From the NCBI GenBank assembly GCA_030042915.1, contig JASHYS010000098.1, positions 1 to 15,718 of the forward strand: DNA of 15,718 nt. Direction: 5' to 3'. The position numbers were made by a program, and so were the translations under genes. The stretch's first letter is position 1; the number at the start of each line of letters is the position of its first letter. A model generated the notes under the pieces. That model saw only the letters and a program-made list of their open reading frames with translations, ran no database searches and was not told the origin of the DNA. This DNA comes from Acidobacteriaceae bacterium (GTDB lineage: Bacteria; Acidobacteriota; Terriglobia; Terriglobales; Acidobacteriaceae). Shown one piece after another: positions 1 to 6,452 of this stretch.

Positions 1-703
1 ATTTCCCGCCGGGCTGGAGCGAACCATCGTGGTGGATTTGACGGGTAAGCTGCCCGCGGGCACGCGCCGCATCCGGCTGATGACCAATCTGCAGATTTAC
101 TGGGACCAGGTTTTGATCGACCAAAGTGCGAACGCAACGGCGCGCACCACGGAGATTCCGCTGTCGGGCGCGAACCTCCGATTTCGTGGCTTTCCCAAAC
201 AGATTGAAGGCGCAAGTCCCGGCGATCTGGACTTCGACTACAATCTCGTGAGCCTCAGTGGCCCATTCCAGCACGAACGCGGCAGCTACACGCGCATCGG
301 CGATGTAACGCCGCTTCTGAAGAACATCAGCGACCACTTTGTTGTATTTGGCAGCGGTGAGGAGATTGCGGCAGAGTTCGACGCAGCGAATCTGCCCGCG
401 CTGCCGCCGCATTGGAAGCGTGATTACTTCTTTTATGCCAATGGCTACGTGAAAGACATGGACTGGTGGGATGCGACGCCATTCACCGTGGCGCAGATGC
501 CGTTTCATGGTATGAGCACCTACCCCTATCCCGATTTTGAGGAGCGGCCGCTGGACGCGCAGTCCCTCGACTACCAGTTGAATTGGAACGACCGCTTCGA
601 CTCGGGGGAGCCGGTGCTGTCCTACAGGTTCAACTATCAGTTGCTTCCGTCTACCCCGCTGGACGATCGCGCGCCGAAATCAATGCCGGAGAACCAGCAT
701 TGA
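1..703 (+). CDS. C-terminal part of a secreted CRTAC1/ASPIC-UnbV-type protein (5' truncated by window edge)
   Basis: The frame is open from base 2 with no credible start inside the window; a GTG at 29 lies within continuous coding sequence, so this is the 3' end of a longer gene. The visible 230 or so residues are rich in Trp, Tyr and Asp. An early stretch (residues RLMTNLQIYWDQ, about 88-123) matches my recollection of the tail that follows FG-GAP/ASPIC-UnbV domains in large acidobacterial and planctomycete proteins, often with TPRs. A Tyr/Pro-rich segment near 500-560 (MSTYPYPDFEE) fits the same tail. No catalytic motif or haem site is visible. The role is unknown; the family is exported and probably binds calcium through its repeats. 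The TGA stop (701-703) overlaps the TTG start of the amidase gene, so the two are probably co-translated. The family call is by recall of similar sequences, with moderate certainty. Confidence 0.6.
   Translation, partial: FPAGLERTIVVDLTGKLPAGTRRIRLMTNLQIYWDQVLIDQSANATARTTEIPLSGANLRFRGFPKQIEGASPGDLDFDYNLVSLSGPFQHERGSYTRIGDVTPLLKNISDHFVVFGSGEEIAAEFDAANLPALPPHWKRDYFFYANGYVKDMDWWDATPFTVAQMPFHGMSTYPYPDFEERPLDAQSLDYQLNWNDRFDSGEPVLSYRFNYQLLPSTPLDDRAPKSMPENQH
688..691 (+). promoter_or_regulatory. Shine-Dalgarno GGAG that fixes a TTG start
   Basis: GGAG lies 8 bases before TTG at 700-702, which overlaps the upstream stop (TTGA). No ATG occurs in the amidase frame nearby, and the next options (GTG 721 and 724) have no comparable site. 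This supports TTG 700 as the amidase start. Confidence 0.6.
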
Positions 704-2139
704 GCGATCGCAGCAATGATGTGGTGCTGGCTTCGGCAGCGCAACAATTGGAACTCGTTCGGTCAGGCCGGATTTCGGCGGCTGAGCTGGCTGAAGCGCA
801 CATCCGCCAGATCGAGCGGCTTGAGCCTGAGCTCAACGTCTTTGCCGACTTCGATGCCGACCGCGTACGCGCAGAGGCGCGGCGCCTTGACGCCATGCGC
901 GATCCGCGCGGCTCTCTGCACGGCTTGCCGGTTACGGTCAAATCGTCGATTGCCACCGCCGGATACCGCTGTGAGATCGGCAGCCTGCTGCACAAGGACG
1001 ATGCGCCCACCGAGGATGCGGTGGTTGTCGCGCGGCTGCGCGCCGCAGGAGCGTTGATCCTGGGCACTACTAATTGCCCGGAGTTCCTGATGGCTTACGA
1101 GACCGCGAATCTGCTGCACGGCCGCACGCGCAACCCATGGGACCTGGCTTGTTCGCCCGGCGGATCGAGCGGGGGCGAGTCGGCGGCCATTGCTGCAGGA
1201 ATGTCGGCAGCAGGGTTGGGCAGCGACAGCGGCGGATCGGTGCGGGTTCCCGCGCACTTTACTGGAATCTGCTCGCTCAAACCAACGCCGGGGCGTATTC
1301 CGGGGCGCGGACATATGCCGCCTTGTGTGGGGCCGTTTGCAATTCTGGGCGCCATTGGGCCTATGGCGCGCACGATGAACGATGTTGCGCTCTTGTTCCG
1401 CGCGTTAAGCGGGCAGGACTCGCTCGACCCGGCCAGCCCGCCCATCGTGTATCGGGAACCCAGTCGAGATGAATTGCGCGCGCACACCATCGGATTCTTC
1501 GAGGACGATGGACTGATTCCTGTGACGCCGGAGACACGCGGCGCAGTAAACGCCGCCGCTTCTGCGCTACGCGATGGGGGCTTTCGCGTGGCGCCGTTCC
1601 GGCCTCGCTCATTGGAACGGCTACGCAAGTTGTGGTGGACGTTTTTTGTCCAGTGCGGAGCCATGTTTTACGAGCCGGAAATCCGAGGCAAGCGCGACCG
1701 CCTCAGCCCAATCTTCAAGGAGTTCCTCTCCATTGCCGAAGCCGCTGGGCCGCTCAGCGCGACGGATTTGCTGAACGCCTGGGCAGAGATGGACCTGCTG
1801 CGTTCAAAGATGTTGGAAGAAATGAAAGAGTATCCGGTCTTGTTATGTCCGGCAGCCGCCATCCCCGCTTTTCGCCACGAAGAGCGCAGCTGGGCGATCG
1901 ATGGCGTACAAGTTGAATACCTCGATGCAGTCCGCTACACGCAATGGTTCAACACGCTCGGTGCGCCGGCAGCGGTCGTCCCGGTCGGTCGTTCGGCGGA
2001 GGGATTGCCGATCAGCGTGCAGGTTGCAGCCCGGCCATTCGAAGATGAAGTTGCCCTGGGGGTGGCCGCAATCATCGACGCGGCTTTCGGATATCGGCCG
2101 CCAGCAATGACCAAGGATCGCCGAATCGCGCAGAAATAA
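700..2139 (+). CDS. Amidase-signature family amidohydrolase
   Basis: This is a 479-residue hydrolase of the amidase signature (AS) family, cleaving C-N amide bonds with a Ser-cisSer-Lys triad. The triad is visible: Lys81 in TVKSS, cis-Ser156 in PGGSSGGES and nucleophile Ser180 in GSDSGGSVR. The spacings (75 and 24 residues) are the same as in mammalian FAAH (K142, S217, S241). The N-terminal helix region (SAAELAEAHIRQIERLEP) and length are normal for the family. There is no signal peptide, so it is probably cytoplasmic. The substrate cannot be read from the sequence; AS enzymes include GatA, FAAH, and carboxamide, malonamide and allophanate hydrolases. No GatB or GatC gene is adjacent, so a tRNA amidotransferase role is unlikely. 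The start is TTG at 700, overlapping the previous stop; an upstream extension to TTG 583 would run through the preceding gene and is rejected. Confidence 0.92.
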   Translation: MSDRSNDVVLASAAQQLELVRSGRISAAELAEAHIRQIERLEPELNVFADFDADRVRAEARRLDAMRDPRGSLHGLPVTVKSSIATAGYRCEIGSLLHKDDAPTEDAVVVARLRAAGALILGTTNCPEFLMAYETANLLHGRTRNPWDLACSPGGSSGGESAAIAAGMSAAGLGSDSGGSVRVPAHFTGICSLKPTPGRIPGRGHMPPCVGPFAILGAIGPMARTMNDVALLFRALSGQDSLDPASPPIVYREPSRDELRAHTIGFFEDDGLIPVTPETRGAVNAAASALRDGGFRVAPFRPRSLERLRKLWWTFFVQCGAMFYEPEIRGKRDRLSPIFKEFLSIAEAAGPLSATDLLNAWAEMDLLRSKMLEEMKEYPVLLCPAAAIPAFRHEERSWAIDGVQVEYLDAVRYTQWFNTLGAPAAVVPVGRSAEGLPISVQVAARPFEDEVALGVAAIIDAAFGYRPPAMTKDRRIAQK

Positions 2140-2183
2140 TCCATAAACAATCGGTTGTCTATTTGGCAAGGTTCTATGGCGCC

Positions 2184-2201
2184 GGCAGGGCAAAACCTGC
2201 C
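2184..2201 (+). terminator. Weak GC hairpin after the amidase gene
   Basis: GGCAGG (2184-2189) pairs with CCTGCC (2196-2201) across a six-base GCAAAA loop, 45 bases after the amidase stop. It lacks a following T-tract (the downstream sequence is CTCCTCAACC), so it is at best a weak or Rho-assisted terminator, or simply a hairpin. Confidence 0.25.
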
Positions 2202-2278
2202 CTCCTCAACCTTTCGATGGAGGCGCGGCGACACGCTTCGCGCTACACTGGCGCTTCCCTAAAAATTGGAGGCCGGAC

Positions 2279-2282
2279 GGAG
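2279..2282 (+). promoter_or_regulatory. Shine-Dalgarno for the GTG start of DAHP synthase
   Basis: GGAG sits 8 bases before GTG 2291. No in-frame ATG lies between here and the conserved core of the enzyme, so this site supports a GTG start and therefore a genuinely short N-terminus. Confidence 0.55.
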
Positions 2283-2290
2283 CGCTACGG

Positions 2291-3193
2291 GTGCGCGAAA
2301 GCTGGCAAGAACGGTTTGCCGAAAGCCCCGATGTTCTGCTTGGCACGGATGGCCGGCGGACAATCGTCCAGGTCTGCGATGTCCTCGTCGGTGGTGACGA
2401 ATTTGTGGTCATGGCAGGGCCGTGCTCGGTGGAAAGCGAGCGGCAGCTCATGGCTGCGGCTCATCATGTTCGCCGCGCAGGGGCACGCGTCCTGCGTGGC
2501 GGGGCGTTCAAACCGCGCAGTTCTCCATACTCCTTTCAGGGGCTCGGTCTCGAGGGACTGAAGCTGCTGGCTGCGGCGCGCGAAGCGACCGGGCTGGCCG
2601 TGGTAACCGAGGTGATGTCGGAAGACGACGTCGGTCTGGTGGCCGAGTACGCCGACATTCTGCAAATCGGTTCGCGCAGCATGGAAAACTACTCGCTGCT
2701 CGAAGCGGCGGCGCGATCGGGGCGTCCCATCCTGCTGAAGCGCGGCATGATGGCCACGCTTGCCGACCTGCTGCGTTCGGCGCAGATCATTCTCGACAAC
2801 GGAAACCGTAACGTGATCCTTTGTGAGCGCGGCATCCGCACTTTCGAAACGGCGATGCGCAACACTCTCGACGCAGCCGGGATTGCTTTGCTCAAGCAAG
2901 TTACGCATCTGCCGGTGATCGCCGATCCCAGTCACGCGGCCGGAAATCGCGAGCTGGTTCCTGCGCTGGCGCGGATCGGCGTGGCCGCAGGCGCCGACGG
3001 CCTGCTGGTGGAAGTACATCCCGACCCCGACAAGGCGTGGAGCGACGGCGAACAATCCCTCGACTTTGCCGGATTCGACGCTATGATGAGCGCGCTCGAA
3101 CCGTGGATGGAATGGCGCGCAACGGTGCTGCACGCAGATAAACACGAGCCCTTCGAATTCGCCGGCCTCGGTTGCGCGGAGGCGGCGGGATGA
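2291..3193 (+). CDS. aroF: 3-deoxy-7-phosphoheptulonate (DAHP) synthase, class I-beta
   Basis: This enzyme condenses phosphoenolpyruvate and erythrose 4-phosphate, the first step of the shikimate pathway, in the cytoplasm. The 300-residue protein shows the AroF/KdsA-like core: [42 protein letters not shown] and DPSHAAGNR. The metal ligands are Cys45, His215, Glu241 (VEVHP) and Asp252 (SDGEQS). Their spacings equal those I recall for the Thermotoga maritima enzyme (C102, H272, E298, D309). Relative to that 338-residue enzyme it lacks about 57 N-terminal residues, that is, most of the ferredoxin-like regulatory domain that mediates Tyr/Phe inhibition, so it is probably not feedback-inhibited in that way. 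There is a good Shine-Dalgarno before the GTG start. Its stop overlaps the start of the HzsA-related gene (ATGA), an odd partner for an aromatic biosynthesis enzyme. Confidence 0.95.
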   Translation: MRESWQERFAESPDVLLGTDGRRTIVQVCDVLVGGDEFVVMAGPCSVESERQLMAAAHHVRRAGARVLRGGAFKPRSSPYSFQGLGLEGLKLLAAAREATGLAVVTEVMSEDDVGLVAEYADILQIGSRSMENYSLLEAAARSGRPILLKRGMMATLADLLRSAQIILDNGNRNVILCERGIRTFETAMRNTLDAAGIALLKQVTHLPVIADPSHAAGNRELVPALARIGVAAGADGLLVEVHPDPDKAWSDGEQSLDFAGFDAMMSALEPWMEWRATVLHADKHEPFEFAGLGCAEAAG

Positions 3194-4617
3194 TGCTTCC
3201 GTTTCGAGCGCTCGTGGCTGCCGTGCCCATTGGTTTTCTGACGCTGATTTGCGGCTTTACGACGGAAGAGGCCAATCAGCAGAATGCGGAGATCGGTGGC
3301 GACGTCATCGTGACCGCCGCGCCTGTTTACGTTCCGTTGGCCGGGTTGCGGGGCCAGGAGCGATTTCCCAAGGGCGCACAGTTGCTTCTCATTCATGCAG
3401 GCAAAGCGGAGCCGCTCGTTGACGGATTCGCGGCCTCGGCGGACGCGAATGTCTCGTTCGATGCACAATCCGTGCTCTTTTCCGGCAAGCGCAATGCCGG
3501 CGATCCCTGGCAGATTTGGGAGCTGGCACTAAAGGATCGTTCAGTACGGCGCGTGATCACTACGGATGCAGACGCGGAACGCCCGCTCTATCTGCCCGGC
3601 GGCCGCATGGTTTGGGCGCAGCGCACGCCCTCCGGATTCACACTGCAATCTGCCGAAGACGGCCATCCAATGGCGGCCGCGCCGTGGAATCCTACCGCAG
3701 GGCCAGGGACGCTGCCGCTCGCCTACGTGGGCCGGAGCGCGTTTCCTGTGGATGTGCTCCACGATGGGCGGATTTTGTTTGAAGCCGGCTATCCGCTCGG
3801 CACCGGCTCGACACCTGAGTTGTACCTGGTATACGCCGATGGATCGGGCGTGGAATCGGTGCGTTGCGACCACGGGAGCGCTCGCTGGGGCGGAACGCAG
3901 CTTACGTCGGGCGACGTGATCTTCACGCATGGAACATCGCTGGCGCGATTCACGTCGTCGTTGGCTCACGAGGAGCCAGTTGCGGCGCCACGCGGCATTT
4001 ATGCCGGCGGCATCGCGGAAACCCCGTCCGGAGCGTGGCTCCTGAGTATGCGCGCTGCGAAGGACGCGCGCTACGTCATCAGGAACTGGCAGCCGGGTTC
4101 GGCTCAGATGCAAACTGTGTTAGTCCAGAGCGGAATGGATTTGGTTGAGCCGGTCATGGTTGCGCCGCGCAACCGCCCCAGTCGCCATCCCTCGGGTCTG
4201 CACCCGTGGGATTACGCAAACCTACTTGCCCTCGACGTGCGCATTTCCCGCGACGGCGCGCTGAACGGGTTGCCCGCGTCGGTGCGGTTGGAATCGCAGG
4301 ACGCGGCAGGTCACACAAAGACGATGGGTGCGGCGCCAGTGGAGCGCGACGGATCGTTCTTTGTGCAGGTTCCCTCGGACAGGCCTATCCGTTTCGCGCT
4401 GCTCGACGCCAAGGGCGCGGTTCTGCGTCAAGAGCGCGGCTGGTTCTGGATTCGCAGCGGCGAGCAACGGATCTGCGTGGGCTGTCATGCCGGGCCGGAG
4501 CGCGCACCGCAAAATCGCGTGCCGCAAGTGCTGTTGCGCACCACCACGCCGGTCGATCTGACCGGGAAGCAATCGGCATCCGCGCTGAATGCGTCGGCGG
4601 GAGGGCATTCCAGATGA
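3190..4617 (+). CDS. HzsA-related secreted beta-propeller protein with one c-type haem site
   Basis: This is a 475-residue exported protein. A hydrophobic N-terminal segment (about residues 3-25, [19 protein letters not shown]) acts as a signal peptide or anchor; its Cys is not in a proper lipobox. Residues of about 80-300 show TolB/WD-like propeller blades. The region from about 327 to 460 contains [11 protein letters not shown], a beta-rich domain with [16 protein letters not shown], the [16 protein letters not shown] segment, and a CXXCH haem site at Cys429/Cys432/His433. This C-terminal part matches what databases call the hydrazine synthase alpha-subunit middle domain (HzsA-related proteins). 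It has one haem motif and is much shorter than true HzsA (about 800 residues, two haems). ATG 3190 is chosen over TTG 3172 because GGAGG lies 7 bases upstream; it overlaps the DAHP synthase stop. It probably acts as a periplasmic redox or sensing subunit; the substrate is unknown. Confidence 0.75.
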   Translation: MMLPFRALVAAVPIGFLTLICGFTTEEANQQNAEIGGDVIVTAAPVYVPLAGLRGQERFPKGAQLLLIHAGKAEPLVDGFAASADANVSFDAQSVLFSGKRNAGDPWQIWELALKDRSVRRVITTDADAERPLYLPGGRMVWAQRTPSGFTLQSAEDGHPMAAAPWNPTAGPGTLPLAYVGRSAFPVDVLHDGRILFEAGYPLGTGSTPELYLVYADGSGVESVRCDHGSARWGGTQLTSGDVIFTHGTSLARFTSSLAHEEPVAAPRGIYAGGIAETPSGAWLLSMRAAKDARYVIRNWQPGSAQMQTVLVQSGMDLVEPVMVAPRNRPSRHPSGLHPWDYANLLALDVRISRDGALNGLPASVRLESQDAAGHTKTMGAAPVERDGSFFVQVPSDRPIRFALLDAKGAVLRQERGWFWIRSGEQRICVGCHAGPERAPQNRVPQVLLRTTTPVDLTGKQSASALNASAGGHSR

Positions 4618-6452
4618 ATCAGCGCCTGCTTCTCTGTGGTGCGATGGCTGTTTTTGCGGTGGCGCAGATGCGCCGCCTGCCGGCGCAATCGGTTTCGCCC
4701 CCATCGCTTCCTGCGGTATCAGTTCCCGAACCGCCCGTGTCCGGCATTGCACGCGCGAGCGCGCCGTCCGATGCGCCGATCGCTGCGCCGTTTAATTCCC
4801 AAGCTGCCGCTTCTCCGGCTACGCAGGCCGGCGCCACCAACACCAATGCTTCGGTGATCCGCTTTGACGACGCGACTGACTCTTCGGGCATCGACTTTGT
4901 GCACAGCTTCGGGTCGGCGCAGTTGGGATCGCTGCTCGAGGGCACCGGGGCCGGCTGCGTGTGGTTCGACTACAACAATTCCGGCCTTCCCTCTCTATAC
5001 GTGGTCAACGGTCGCCCGCTCGACGACTCCATGCACCCTTACCCACTTAAGCAGAAGCCAAATCCACCGCCGCACAACCATCTCTATCGCAACGACGGCA
5101 GCGGGCACTTCACCGATGTTACAGATAAGGCCGGGCTCAATCCTGACATGTATTCGGTTGCCGTGACTGCCGGCGATTACTTGAACGACGGCAACGAAGA
5201 TCTGCTGGTGACGGGCTACGGCAAAGTGATTCTCTATCACAACGACGGCAATGGCCACTTTACCGACGTGACGGAGAAAGCCGGCATCAAGGTGGACGGC
5301 TGGGCGATCAGCTCAACGTTTGTCGATTACGACAGAGATGGCTGCCTCGATATTTTTGTCGGCCGCTACGTGAAGTTCGATCCCAAATACCGCGCTTACT
5401 ACGCAGCGGACAACTATCCCGGACCGCTCGACTATGCGGGCGAAACCAACATGCTGTTCCACAACAACTGCGACGGTACGTTTTCCGATGTCACCGAGAA
5501 GTCGGGCATCGGCGCCTACGTGGGCCGCACCATGGGCGTCGCCGCCGCCGATTTCGCCGGAGCGGGCTGGGACGACATCTATGTGGCCAACGACCGCACT
5601 GAAAATTTTCTCTTTCACAACAAGCACGACGGAACCTTCGAAAATATCGCCCCCGATACCGGCACGGCCTTTGGACAGAATGGCGAGTCCACCTCAGCCA
5701 TGGGCCCAGTATTTGCCGACTTCGAGAACCGCGGAATGCTCGACCTGTGGGTCTCCGATTCGCGCTACAACCGCATGCTGAGGAACACCGGCCAGATGAG
5801 CTTTGACGACGTCGGCGCGGCCAACGGCGTCTCGCAGGCCAATGCGCAATATGTGAGCTGGGGTACCGGCATTTACGACTTCGCCAACGACGGATACCTC
5901 GACATCCTCATCTTTCATGGCGGTTTGATTCACCTCATCCCACAGGAGCACACACTGTTTCGCGGACTGGGCGACGGAAAGTTCGAAGATGTATCGCTCG
6001 CGGCCGGTCCGGCGCTGAGCCAGCGCACGGTGGCGCGCGGCGCCTGCTTTGCCGATTACATGAACGACGGCAAAGTGGGCGCGTATGTTGTGAACCTCGG
6101 CGCTCGCGGGACGCTGCTGCGCAACGTCTCCGTCAACACCGGCCATTGGATCGATGTAAAGCTGGTGGGCGCAATGCGCGCCGGTGATCGCGGCGCCGTT
6201 CCCGGTCCCGACGCAAAAAGCAACCGCGACGGCATTGGCGCGCGCGTCGAAGTATTCGCAGGCGGCCAGCATTTCCTCGAGGAGCGGGTGGCCGCTTCAG
6301 GCTACCTTTCACAGAATGATGGCCGGCTGCACTTCGGCTTGGGCGCGGCAACGGCCGCGGACAAGATTGTGGTGCACTGGCCGAGCGGACGCGAGCAGAC
6401 GTTTGAAAACGAGAGCGTCGATCGAGTGCTCACGATCGAGGAGCCGAAATGA
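4614..6452 (+). CDS. Secreted FG-GAP (VCBS) repeat protein with C-terminal ASPIC/UnbV domain (CRTAC1 family)
   Basis: This 612-residue protein has a signal peptide ([19 protein letters not shown]) and a Pro/Ala/Ser-rich linker to about residue 80. A seven-bladed FG-GAP-type propeller follows. The blades carry calcium-binding-like loops (DYNNSGLPS, DYLNDGNED, DYDRDGCLD, DFENRGMLD, DFANDGYLD, DYMNDGKVG) alternating with GHFTDVTDKAG-type turns. The last 80 or so residues form the ASPIC/UnbV domain (NRDGIGARVEV, ASGYLSQNDGRLHFGLG, VVHWPSG). No enzyme motif or haem site is present; these proteins are thought to be extracellular or periplasmic calcium-dependent binding scaffolds. ATG 4614 overlaps the previous stop (ATGA), with GGGAGGG 8 bases upstream. 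The same frame stays open back to 4206, but that part overlaps the HzsA-related gene and lacks protein-like character. It lies between two haem proteins, suggesting a shared complex. Confidence 0.9.
   Translation: MNQRLLLCGAMAVFAVAQMRRLPAQSVSPPSLPAVSVPEPPVSGIARASAPSDAPIAAPFNSQAAASPATQAGATNTNASVIRFDDATDSSGIDFVHSFGSAQLGSLLEGTGAGCVWFDYNNSGLPSLYVVNGRPLDDSMHPYPLKQKPNPPPHNHLYRNDGSGHFTDVTDKAGLNPDMYSVAVTAGDYLNDGNEDLLVTGYGKVILYHNDGNGHFTDVTEKAGIKVDGWAISSTFVDYDRDGCLDIFVGRYVKFDPKYRAYYAADNYPGPLDYAGETNMLFHNNCDGTFSDVTEKSGIGAYVGRTMGVAAADFAGAGWDDIYVANDRTENFLFHNKHDGTFENIAPDTGTAFGQNGESTSAMGPVFADFENRGMLDLWVSDSRYNRMLRNTGQMSFDDVGAANGVSQANAQYVSWGTGIYDFANDGYLDILIFHGGLIHLIPQEHTLFRGLGDGKFEDVSLAAGPALSQRTVARGACFADYMNDGKVGAYVVNLGARGTLLRNVSVNTGHWIDVKLVGAMRAGDRGAVPGPDAKSNRDGIGARVEVFAGGQHFLEERVAASGYLSQNDGRLHFGLGAATAADKIVVHWPSGREQTFENESVDRVLTIEEPK

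Larger units (their letters stand above)
2140..2290 (+). other. 151-bp intergenic region before the DAHP synthase run
   Basis: This is the largest gap on the plus strand before 12 kb and the likeliest place for the promoter of the 2291-12060 run. It holds a short GC hairpin (2184-2201) and a -10-like TACACT at 2244-2249 without a convincing -35 box at 16-18 bp. It also has the Shine-Dalgarno of the next gene. No ORF or RNA gene is recognisable. Confidence 0.4.

Noticed and set aside
583..699. Upstream extension of the amidase to TTG 583
   Set aside because: It lies wholly within the preceding gene, has no family similarity and lacks a Shine-Dalgarno; TTG 700 has one at proper spacing.
2285..3145. 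286-residue open frame on the minus strand across DAHP synthase
   Set aside because: It mirrors the conserved enzyme exactly and has no protein-like features of its own.
3190..3270. Lipoprotein signal in the HzsA-related protein
   Set aside because: The Cys near residue 22 is preceded by Thr-Leu-Ile, with no small residue at -1, so it is not a valid lipobox.
4206..4613. Upstream extension of the FG-GAP/UnbV reading frame (would give 748 residues)
   Set aside because: It overlaps the conserved haem region of the HzsA-related gene in another frame and is Arg/Ala-rich like a shadow frame. ATG 4614 has a strong Shine-Dalgarno and begins a signal peptide.
5694..6272. 192-residue minus-strand open frame within the FG-GAP gene
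   Set aside because: It is the complement of calcium-loop repeats and the UnbV domain; a shadow frame.
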